From the NCBI GenBank assembly GCA_033763355.1, contig JANRKT010000407.1, positions 1-11,558 on the forward strand: a stretch of DNA of 11,558 nt, written 5' to 3'. This DNA comes from JANRKT01 sp033763355 (GTDB lineage: Bacteria; Bacteroidota; Bacteroidia; Chitinophagales; Chitinophagaceae). Positions 6,381 through 11,558 of this stretch are shown piece by piece. Numbering within the stretch: the first letter of the stretch is position 1; every line of letters begins with the position of its first letter. Below the pieces are notes generated by a model. The model saw nothing but the letters and a program-made list of their open reading frames with translations, was not told the origin of the DNA and searched no databases. The position numbers and the translations under genes are program-made.

Positions 6381-6413
6381 AAAAAAAGACAACCCCGAAA
6401 ATGCGGGATTGTC
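6381..6413. terminator. Hairpin after aspartate kinase, U-tract on the minus-strand side
   Basis: GACAACCCCG (6388-6397) pairs with CGGGATTGTC (6404-6413) over ten positions with one mismatch and a six-base loop. A run of A lies at 6381-6387, directly before the stem, so the minus-strand transcript would have the classic stem plus U-tract. The plus-strand transcript has the same stem, but the next T-run (6438-6445) is about 25 nt away. Its position 8 nt after the aspartate kinase stop makes a terminator role likely in either direction. Confidence 0.55.
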
Positions 6414-6494
6414 TGCCAGGGTAATATTACACCATCACTTTTTTTGATTTTAACTTAAACCATAACCGTTTGGGATGTGAATGCTCCTGTTTTC

Positions 6495-6671
6495 AAAGGA
6501 TCTGGATGAGAGCCCTATGATTGGTTTTCAGAAACATTGGATTCTAACGGTTCAAGTGATGATGGATTTCAAGGTTTTCAACGGCAGGGTAACTGCCCAT
6601 AGAATATTGGATACAATAAGAATAACGATTACAAAAACAGCTCAGTATGCTGTTGTATGAAAGATGGGAAC
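6495..6671 (+). pseudogene. Decayed FISUMP-type domain fragment
   Basis: In the frame through 6510, separated only by a TAG at 6600-6602, the translation reads ...SNGSSDDGFQGF... then NIGYNKNNDY and SSVCCCMKD. This resembles the end of the Fibrobacter succinogenes major paralogous domain, where the usual order is ESPNTGATNSSGF, a glycine-rich turn, NIGYxGYWWS, an asparagine-rich stretch and SVRCVKD. The expected ESP lies just upstream in another frame (GAG-AGC-CCT at 6508-6516), consistent with a frameshift. The WWS block is missing and there is no start codon or signal peptide. If correct, this is the scar of a secreted-protein gene that was deleted. Similarity was judged by eye and needs a translated search. 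Confidence 0.35.
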
Positions 6672-6894
6672 CTTATCTTCAGCCGGAAAAACTACATTTC
6701 TAAAAATCAAGTGTTTGCATTTTTTAGCCTTTCAGCTTTATTTCAGATACACCCGGCCACGGGGCCTTATTTGCTTTGACGGGCACAGCAAATCAGAGCT
6801 TCCCAAGCCCAATCAGGCTTTATTTTGCAACACTTTTTTGATCAGCCGGGGTCAATATATCCTGGTTTTCATTATCAACAGTAAAATCAGTTAA

Positions 6895-6922
6895 TTTGCC
6901 TTTCATCATTACAATATCTTTC
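6895..6922 (+). promoter_or_regulatory. Promoter of GT87-type gene
   Basis: TTTG at 6895-6898 and TATCTTTC at 6915-6922 (one mismatch to TAnnTTTG) are spaced 20 nt start to start, the same as in the aspartate kinase promoter. The -7 box ends 8 nt before the ATG at 6931, so the predicted leader is only about 4 nt. Confidence 0.55.
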
Positions 6923-6930
6923 CGCTTTTC

Positions 6931-8115
6931 ATGAAAATGCTCAGCTCACTGTTCAGCAATTACAGGTTTATATTGGGTCTTTACATTGTGCTGGCTGTAG
7001 CTGCAGGCACACAGGGCATTTTGCTTTCACCCAAAAAAGTGGAAGGGCACCCGGCGCCGGTTACCAATTACAATAATTACATCATCTTTAAACAATCTTA
7101 TTTTCATTTAATTGACAAGAAAGATTTGTATATCCATCACCCGCAGGATCATTTTGACCTTTATAAATACAGCCCTGCCTTTTCTTTGTTCTTCTCCATT
7201 TTTGCATACCTGCCCGATTGGGCCGGGCTTAACTTTTGGAACCTCCTCAATGCGCTGGTATTTCTTGCCGCTGTTTATTATTTGCCGGGCTTGGGTACAA
7301 GACAAAAAAAATTTATCCTGCTTGTTTGCGCTGTTGAGATGATGACCTGCATGCAGAATGAACAGAGCAACGGGCTGGTAGCAGGGCTCCTAATCCTTGC
7401 TTTTGGTTTGCTTGAAAGAGATAAATACCCAGCCGCAGCTTTTTGTATTGCGGCAACTATTTTTATTAAAGTACTGGGCGTAGCTGCCTTTTCTCTTTTC
7501 CTTTTCTATCCCGCTAAATGGAAGCTGGCCCTGTACTCATTATTATGGATTTTACTTTTCTCTTTCATACCGCTGCTTGTTGTTGATTTCAGCCAGCTCA
7601 AATTTCTTTATTCAAGCTGGGGTAACCTGCTTGCCAATGATTTCTCAGGGTCTTATGGCTTATCGGTTATCAACTGGCTTAAAACATGGTTTGGCCTTAA
7701 CCTTAATAAAACAGCCGTTATCCTTGCAGGTGCAATCATATACTGTATCCCTCTTCTTAAATTTAAAAGCTACAAAAATTATTCTTTCAGGCTTCACCTG
7801 CTGGCTTCGCTTTTAATATGGGTGGTTATTTTTAACCACAAAGCCGAGTCGCCCACATTTATTATTGCCATAAGCGGTGTTGCCATCTGGTATTTCAGCC
7901 AAAACCGGAATGCGGTAAACCTTGCTTTATTTATTGCAGCTTTTATTCTTGCTTCCCTTTCGCCTACTGATATTTTTCCACGCAGCATCAGGGAAAACTG
8001 GGTTGTGCCCTTTGTATTAAAAGCAGTGCCCTGCATCATCATCTGGCTGAAAATTGTTTACGAAATGCTTTTTGATAAAATCAAACCACGCCTTACAGCT
8101 GAAAGTATTGTTTGA
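6931..8115 (+). CDS. GT87-type (DUF2029) integral membrane glycosyltransferase
   Basis: A 394-residue polytopic inner-membrane protein with about ten hydrophobic segments (first at about 11-31, last at about 361-380). It looks like a GT-C-fold transferase of family GT87, enzymes that use polyprenyl-phosphate-linked sugars, such as mannosyltransferases. Supporting motifs are a long first outer loop ending in DLYKYSPAFSLFFSIFAYLP (76-95), where GT87 members carry a YkYPP/YsPl motif, then MQNEQSNGLVAGLLILAF (141-158), which matches the usual [GQ]QxNxLl segment, and FNHKAESPTFIIAI (301-314) late in the protein. The acidic loop residues Glu144 and Asp73/Asp76 could be catalytic, but I cannot assign them. 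Substrate and acceptor are unknown, and no other glycan gene is nearby. It has its own promoter and a nearly leaderless start; nhaA follows after 39 nt. Confidence 0.72.
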   Translation: MKMLSSLFSNYRFILGLYIVLAVAAGTQGILLSPKKVEGHPAPVTNYNNYIIFKQSYFHLIDKKDLYIHHPQDHFDLYKYSPAFSLFFSIFAYLPDWAGLNFWNLLNALVFLAAVYYLPGLGTRQKKFILLVCAVEMMTCMQNEQSNGLVAGLLILAFGLLERDKYPAAAFCIAATIFIKVLGVAAFSLFLFYPAKWKLALYSLLWILLFSFIPLLVVDFSQLKFLYSSWGNLLANDFSGSYGLSVINWLKTWFGLNLNKTAVILAGAIIYCIPLLKFKSYKNYSFRLHLLASLLIWVVIFNHKAESPTFIIAISGVAIWYFSQNRNAVNLALFIAAFILASLSPTDIFPRSIRENWVVPFVLKAVPCIIIWLKIVYEMLFDKIKPRLTAESIV

Positions 8116-8139
8116 ATGATGCAATAAATTACGCTTTGT

Positions 8140-8147
8140 TATCTTTA
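8140..8147 (+). promoter_or_regulatory. Putative -7 box in front of nhaA
   Basis: TATCTTTA differs by one base from TAnnTTTG and ends 7 nt before the ATG at 8155. There is no TTG at the expected 20-nt distance; TTTG at 8111-8114 is too far, at 29 nt start to start. The position relative to the ATG copies that of the other start regions in this window, which is the main support. Confidence 0.4.
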
Positions 8148-8154
8148 CCCGGTT

Positions 8155-9303
8155 ATGGGTTTAACACATCTTTTCAAAGAATTTTTCAGCAGCGAAAAGT
8201 CGTCTGGCTTTATATTAATTGCATGTTCTGTATTTGCAATAACTATAACCAACACTTCATGGGGAGATCAATATCTTCACATCTGGCATACTGCAATAGG
8301 AAATCACACTGCAGAATACTGGATCAACGACGGGCTAATGACCATTTTCTTTTTGCTGGTGGGCCTTGAAATTGAAAGAGAACTATATATTGGCGAATTA
8401 TCCAGTTTAAAAAATGCTTTATTGCCGGTAGCGGCAGCAGCCGGGGGAATGTTTGTTCCTGCAGCCATACATCTTTCTTTAAATGCCGGCACAGCAACAC
8501 AGGGCGGTGCAGGCATACCTATGGCCACTGATATTGCTTTTGCATTGGGTGTGCTTTCACTGGCCGGCAGCCGTGTGCCACCGGCGCTAAAAGTTTTTCT
8601 TACTGCACTTGCTATAATAGATGACCTCGGCGCCATACTGGTAATTGCTGTTTTTTATTCGCATGGCTTTTCATGGTTGTATTTTGGTTTGGCAATGGGC
8701 ATATTTGCATTATTGCTTGTATTCAACCGTTTAAAATGGAACAACCTGCTGCTCTACCTTATTCCCGGAACAGCAATGTGGTATTGCATGCTCAACTCAG
8801 GTGTGCATGCCACCATCAGCGGTGTTTTGCTTGCTTTTGCAATACCTTTTGGAGACGGAGGTGAAAAATCCCCTTCTTATATCCTGCAGCACTTGTTGCA
8901 TAAGCCTGTTGCCTTTATCATTATCCCTTTGTTTGCATTAGCCAATACGGGCATTCACCTGCAACCGGGTTTTCAGCATTCGCTTACCAGCCGCAACAGC
9001 CTTGGTATTTTTCTGGGACTTTACCTTGGCAAACCGGCCGGCATTTTAATGATGTGCTGGCTGGCCCTTAAATTAAAATGGTGCAGCCTGCCGGAAGGAA
9101 TAAACAGGAAACATTTGCTGGGTGCGGGTTTCCTGGGCGGTATCGGTTTCACGATGTCCATCTTTATTACATTGCTTGCTTATACTGATGCTCCACTTGT
9201 GGTTAACTCAAAGATTGCGGTATTTCTTACTTCAGTAATAGCAGGGCTTACAGGTTATTTTATCCTCCGCACGGCAAAACGCACAGCACAAACCCTGCCT
9301 TAG
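8155..9303 (+). CDS. nhaA: Na+/H+ antiporter NhaA
   Basis: A 382-residue inner-membrane antiporter that exports Na+ (or Li+) in exchange for protons, for sodium and pH homeostasis. Functional residues align with E. coli NhaA at a constant offset of seven: Asp126 in PMATDIAFALGVL (Asp133), Asp156-Asp157 in TALAIIDDLGAI (Asp163-Asp164, the ion-binding pair), Lys293 in YLGKPAGI (Lys300) and His218 in SGVHATISGV (His225, linked to pH response). VGLEIEREL (69-77) is the family's conserved cytoplasmic segment, and GFLGGIGFTMSIFI (325-338) the last conserved helix. Length is normal and all key residues are present, so it should be functional. The ATG at 8155 gives the standard N-terminus (FKEFFSSEKSSGFIL). 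Its TAG overlaps the stop codon of the convergent Sua5 gene. Confidence 0.97.
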   Translation: MGLTHLFKEFFSSEKSSGFILIACSVFAITITNTSWGDQYLHIWHTAIGNHTAEYWINDGLMTIFFLLVGLEIERELYIGELSSLKNALLPVAAAAGGMFVPAAIHLSLNAGTATQGGAGIPMATDIAFALGVLSLAGSRVPPALKVFLTALAIIDDLGAILVIAVFYSHGFSWLYFGLAMGIFALLLVFNRLKWNNLLLYLIPGTAMWYCMLNSGVHATISGVLLAFAIPFGDGGEKSPSYILQHLLHKPVAFIIIPLFALANTGIHLQPGFQHSLTSRNSLGIFLGLYLGKPAGILMMCWLALKLKWCSLPEGINRKHLLGAGFLGGIGFTMSIFITLLAYTDAPLVVNSKIAVFLTSVIAGLTGYFILRTAKRTAQTLP

Positions 9304-10271
9304 TTTTTTAAAATCTTCTGCGCCCTTATTAACCTGTCGTTGATAGCAGCACCCAGCCCTTCTTCAGGAACCGGTTCAGTAAGGATGACATCTGCCCCCA
9401 ACCTGTCCACATGTCTTAATAAGCGAAAAAGGTTTCTGGCTGCCTCATGTATGTCACCCGAAGGTGAAAGCTGAAACTGCATAGATGGTTCTATGCCCGG
9501 GTATTTTTTTTCAAATGACAATACCGCTATTTTCTTACCGGCAAATTTTTTCAGCAGTTCGGGTATGTTTCCAAGATACAATGCTGTGCCGGTTGCATAA
9601 TGGCTTTTCAACTGTCCGGGTGCATGGGGCTGCTGATGCAGCAATGAAAGGGTTACTTTCTTTTTCACAAGCTGCTCTATTTCTTCTGTTGAGATTCCGC
9701 CGAGACGATGAATAATGATATTATCTTTTTCATCAAAACCAACAATGGTTGATTCTACACCAACACCGCAAGGGCCGCCGTCAAGTATGTAAGGTATCTT
9801 TCCGTGCAGGCCATCGTAAACATGCTGTGCAGTTACCGGGCTCACATACCCAAAGGGGTTGGCGCTTGGGGCAGCAAGGGGAAAATCAAGTTGATTTAAT
9901 AATTGCAGTGTCAGCGGATGATCGGGAATACGGACCGCTACTTTATCGCTGCCCGCAGTAACCAGGTCAGGAATAGTTTGCTTTTTGTTCAATAAAAAAG
10001 TTATCGGGCCGGGAGAAAATGTTTTTGCCAGATCATGACAGGCGGCAGGAATATCTTTTGCATATTGCTTTATATTTTCAGCAGAAGCAACATGAATGAT
10101 CAGCGGGTTAAAATGCGGCCTGCCTTTGGCTTCGTAAATTTTCAGCACCGCTTCTTCATCCAGCGCATTACCTGCCAGGCCATATACTGTTTCGGTAGGT
10201 ATGGCAACCACATCACTTCGTGTTAGCAGTTGAGCTGCTTTGTTAATATCTGTTCCAATTACGGTGTGCAT
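9300..10271 (-). CDS. L-threonylcarbamoyladenylate synthase, Sua5 type
   Basis: A 323-residue cytosolic enzyme making threonylcarbamoyl-AMP from threonine, bicarbonate and ATP, the precursor for the universal t6A37 tRNA modification. The YrdC catalytic domain spans about 8-195: PTETVYGLAGNA (25-36), KGRPHFNPLIIHV (49-61), FSPGPITFLL (85-94), VAVRIPDHP (111-119), APSANPFGYVSPVTA (134-148) and ILDGGPCGVGVESTIV (162-177). The linker APGQLKSHYAT (217-227) introduces a C-terminal Sua5 domain (about 230-323). The protein is therefore the two-domain Sua5 form rather than the short TsaC form. The start at 10271 gives the normal N-terminus. It converges with nhaA, sharing bases at both stop codons (TAA at 9302-9300, TAG at 9301-9303), so there is no room for a terminator between them. 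It is divergent from the lipoprotein gene. Confidence 0.95.
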   Translation of the reverse strand: MHTVIGTDINKAAQLLTRSDVVAIPTETVYGLAGNALDEEAVLKIYEAKGRPHFNPLIIHVASAENIKQYAKDIPAACHDLAKTFSPGPITFLLNKKQTIPDLVTAGSDKVAVRIPDHPLTLQLLNQLDFPLAAPSANPFGYVSPVTAQHVYDGLHGKIPYILDGGPCGVGVESTIVGFDEKDNIIIHRLGGISTEEIEQLVKKKVTLSLLHQQPHAPGQLKSHYATGTALYLGNIPELLKKFAGKKIAVLSFEKKYPGIEPSMQFQLSPSGDIHEAARNLFRLLRHVDRLGADVILTEPVPEEGLGAAINDRLIRAQKILKN

Positions 10272-10290
10272 TTGCTGCGGAAATAAGTGG

Positions 10291-10298
10291 CAAACTTA
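10291..10298 (-). promoter_or_regulatory. Putative -7 box for Sua5 gene
   Basis: The minus strand reads TAAGTTTG, an exact fit to TAnnTTTG, ending 19 nt before the ATG. A TTTG lies at 10324-10321, 26 nt upstream start to start, which is longer than the 20 nt of the clearer promoters in this window. Confidence 0.45.
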
Positions 10299-10336
10299 GG
10301 AAAGAAAAAGAGGTTTTAAACAAACTGCCTGATTTG

Positions 10337-10344
10337 TATCTTTA
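10337..10344 (+). promoter_or_regulatory. Putative -7 box for lipoprotein gene
   Basis: TATCTTTA fits TAnnTTTG except for its last base. The predicted transcript start is near 10349, about 12 nt before ATG 10361. This argues against the in-frame TTG at 10334, which overlaps the box. No good -33 element is seen. Confidence 0.4.
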
Positions 10345-10360
10345 CAGTGATAGTATCAAC

Positions 10361-10945
10361 ATGGCTTTTATCCGTTACATATTTCTATTGCTGATTGTAT
10401 GCGCCGCCTCGGGAGTTTTCATTTCCTGCAACAATGGGAATAAAAAACTGCTTATAGAAGAAATTGAAATCCCGGAAACCCTTCCTCATATACCCGATTC
10501 TGTATCCAGGCAAAAAGAAATTGATAACATAGCAAAGGAAATGTCATTGTATAACTCGGTGGACGGCATCAGGGTTGCATTTGGGAATATTGAATCCGAA
10601 CAATACAAAAGATTTACCTGGCTGAAAAAATTCGCATCCGACAGGGAACTTGTTACCCTCACCAATCATCCTGATCCTGTTGTAAAAGCTTATTCATTTT
10701 GGGCATTGACAGAAAGAAATTACAAGGATTGTAAAGTAATACTTGAGCAGCATAAAAATGACAAGTCTGCATTTTCTTATCATGTGGGTTGCTTGGGCAG
10801 CACCAGGCATATAAATTTATTCTATTTCGACCGTCTGAAAGAAAAATTAAACTTTATGGAATCCTCATATTTCAAAAAAGAACTAATGAACTCCTATAAC
10901 AATAATGACTGGCAATCAATTGAGCGCATGAATTCAATTTTCTGA
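10361..10945 (+). CDS. Predicted lipoprotein of unknown function, HEAT-like segment
   Basis: A 194-residue protein starting with a lipoprotein-type signal: FIRYIFLLLIVCAASGVFISC, with Cys23 as the likely lipidated residue (the residues before it, FIS, fit the relaxed Bacteroidota lipobox). CNNGNKK follows, then a short Pro/Glu linker. Residues about 96-130 (ELVTLTNHPDPVVKAYSFWALTERN...) look like one HEAT-type helical repeat, with the usual hPxxxVRxxAxxAL pattern. The remainder (about 137-194) is polar, partly helical and has one further cysteine. There is no enzymatic motif. Anchoring in the outer or inner membrane facing the periplasm is inferred from the signal alone. I prefer ATG 10361 over TTG 10334, because the signal peptide then begins properly and the upstream codons overlap a promoter-like box. 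It is flanked by the divergent Sua5 gene and the ABC-F gene 103 nt downstream. Confidence 0.72.
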   Translation: MAFIRYIFLLLIVCAASGVFISCNNGNKKLLIEEIEIPETLPHIPDSVSRQKEIDNIAKEMSLYNSVDGIRVAFGNIESEQYKRFTWLKKFASDRELVTLTNHPDPVVKAYSFWALTERNYKDCKVILEQHKNDKSAFSYHVGCLGSTRHINLFYFDRLKEKLNFMESSYFKKELMNSYNNNDWQSIERMNSIF

Positions 10946-11036
10946 GTAAATCAGGGAGAGACTCTTGATCTTCATAAGCATCTAAATACGTCAACATATT
11001 ATAGAAACCTTTTTACCCCTTTAGGCGCCGGGGTTT

Positions 11037-11044
11037 TATCTTTG
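11037..11044 (+). promoter_or_regulatory. -7 box directly before ABC-F start codon
   Basis: TATCTTTG is an exact match to TAnnTTTG and ends 4 nt before ATG 11049. By the usual distance from box to start point, transcription would begin at or next to the A of the ATG, giving a leaderless mRNA. There is no convincing -33 TTG; TTTT at 11011-11014 is the nearest T-run. Confidence 0.55.
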
Positions 11045-11048
11045 CCCC

Positions 11049-11558
11049 ATGCATTATGTTTCTGTTGAGGGCCTTACCAAATCTTATGGCATACAACCGC
11101 TTTTTGAAAACATTTCCTTTCACATTGAAGAAGGCGATAAGATTGCGCTGGTGGCGAGGAATGGCGCCGGCAAATCCACCCTGCTTAAAATACTTGCTGG
11201 CAAAGAAACTGCTGATGAGGGCAAAGTATGGATAAACAAAGATGTGGATATTGCCCTCTTTGAGCAGGAACCCTCGTTTGAAGAAGATAAATCCATCCTT
11301 GATAATATTTTTTTTCACGACCACCCCGTCATCAATGCCATTAAACATTACGAAGCCGTAAGTGAAGAAACCGATGTTGAGCAACTGAACGCAGCAATCA
11401 TCAAAATGGATGAGCTCGGCGCATGGAATTTTGACGCCAAAGTAAAACAGGTATTGGGGAAACTGAACATCCACCATTTGCAACAGGTTGTGGGTACGCT
11501 GAGCGGCGGTCAGCGAAAAAGGGTGGCGCTGGCCAAAACACTTATTGATATTGGTTTT
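11049..11558 (+). CDS. ABC-F family ATPase, N-terminal part (cut by window end)
   Basis: The first 170 codons of a soluble ABC protein with no membrane segment. I translated it directly. The N-terminus is MHYVSVEGLTKSYG, with Walker A VARNGAGKST at 35-44, FEQEP (71-75, Q-loop position), a long helical insertion (about 77-145) and signature LSGGQRKRVALAKTLI (151-166); Walker B lies beyond the window. FEQEP and a LSGGQ followed by RKRVALAK are typical of the ABC-F group (Uup/EttA type), which acts on ribosomes or nucleic acids rather than in transport. The first glycine of the Walker A consensus is Ala36 (ARNGAGKST); the lysine and Ser/Thr are intact, so ATP binding should be retained. The Uup-like subgroup seems more likely than the resistance subgroup, but the linker and second ATPase domain are needed to decide. 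Confidence 0.88.
   Translation, partial: MHYVSVEGLTKSYGIQPLFENISFHIEEGDKIALVARNGAGKSTLLKILAGKETADEGKVWINKDVDIALFEQEPSFEEDKSILDNIFFHDHPVINAIKHYEAVSEETDVEQLNAAIIKMDELGAWNFDAKVKQVLGKLNIHHLQQVVGTLSGGQRKRVALAKTLIDIGF

Larger units (their letters stand above)
6414..6930. other. 517-nt stretch without an intact gene
   Basis: No open frame here has convincing protein-like content. The left half resembles a decayed FISUMP domain (separate entry). The right half (about 6670-6890) has small inverted repeats: ATTTGCT/AGCAAAT at 6769-6775 and 6787-6793, and AAGCC/GGCTT at 6805-6809 and 6816-6820, the latter followed by TATTTTG. They may be remnants of terminator-like hairpins. The last 36 nt hold the promoter of the next gene. 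A 76-residue open frame at 6664-6894 shows no recognisable motif and is probably not a gene. Confidence 0.6.

Noticed and set aside
6481..6660. 59-codon plus-strand open frame starting ATG-CTC-CTG
   Set aside because: No family resemblance and no start signal. It appears to be one frame of a decayed region whose better protein-like signal is in another frame.
6664..6894. 76-codon plus-strand open frame
   Set aside because: The composition is unlike neighbouring proteins, there is no motif, and it contains the remains of small hairpins. It is probably chance.
10334..10360. TTG start extending the lipoprotein by nine residues
   Set aside because: It overlaps a -7-like promoter box and would place polar residues before the lipoprotein signal. 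The ATG at 10361 is more sensible.
11015..11037. Possible terminator hairpin (ACCCC...GGGGT then TTT) after the lipoprotein gene
   Set aside because: The stem is only five pairs with a ten-base loop, and its T-run is part of the ABC-F -7 box. It is too weak to annotate.

Overview
The window looks like chromosomal DNA from a Bacteroidota bacterium, most plausibly a Chitinophagia/Sphingobacteriia-type lineage. The evidence is AT-leaning coding sequence without Shine-Dalgarno motifs, several start regions preceded by the Bacteroidota -7 element TAnnTTTG (often TATCTTTG), lipoprotein and signal-peptide styles typical of the phylum, a four-helix-bundle (S23/IVP-type) gene, and the short interspersed repeats common between Bacteroidota genes. 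The genus is an inference. No rRNA, tRNA, CRISPR array, transposase or phage gene was seen.

Left part (1-4907, all minus strand). Eight genes run leftwards from fbp: class I fructose-1,6-bisphosphatase, a small exported glycine-rich protein of unknown function, a GNAT acetyltransferase, an ABC-2-type ATPase without a neighbouring permease, an exported FKBP-type prolyl isomerase, a DinB/YfiT-like putative metal-dependent transferase, a four-helix-bundle protein, and the N-terminal half of a Nudix hydrolase cut by the window edge. Gaps are mostly 5-41 nt, so the block could be read largely from the fbp promoter. Three repeat-like intrusions interrupt it. A ~50-bp palindromic element is read into the C-terminus of the GNAT gene. 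A heptamer tandem repeat lies upstream of the FKBP gene. AT-rich inverted motifs flank the four-helix-bundle gene.

Middle (4908-9303, plus strand). Divergent from fbp is a monofunctional aspartate kinase with a good promoter, followed by a hairpin. The next 551 nt contain no intact gene; part of this stretch resembles a decayed Fibrobacter-paralogous-type (FISUMP) domain. A GT87-type polytopic glycosyltransferase and an NhaA Na+/H+ antiporter follow, each with a -7-like box only a few bases from its ATG.

Right part (9300-11558). A Sua5-type threonylcarbamoyl-AMP synthase (minus) converges on nhaA with overlapping stop codons. Divergent from it is a short lipoprotein gene of unknown function, then the first 170 codons of an ABC-F ATPase cut by the window edge.

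Most genes are housekeeping or common accessory genes (gluconeogenesis, aspartate-family amino acids, t6A tRNA modification, ion homeostasis, translation-associated ABC-F). I see no convincing new multi-gene system. The points most worth checking are the repeat-derived protein tail, the inverted motifs around the four-helix-bundle gene, the predicted near-leaderless transcripts, and the decayed region at 6414-6930.
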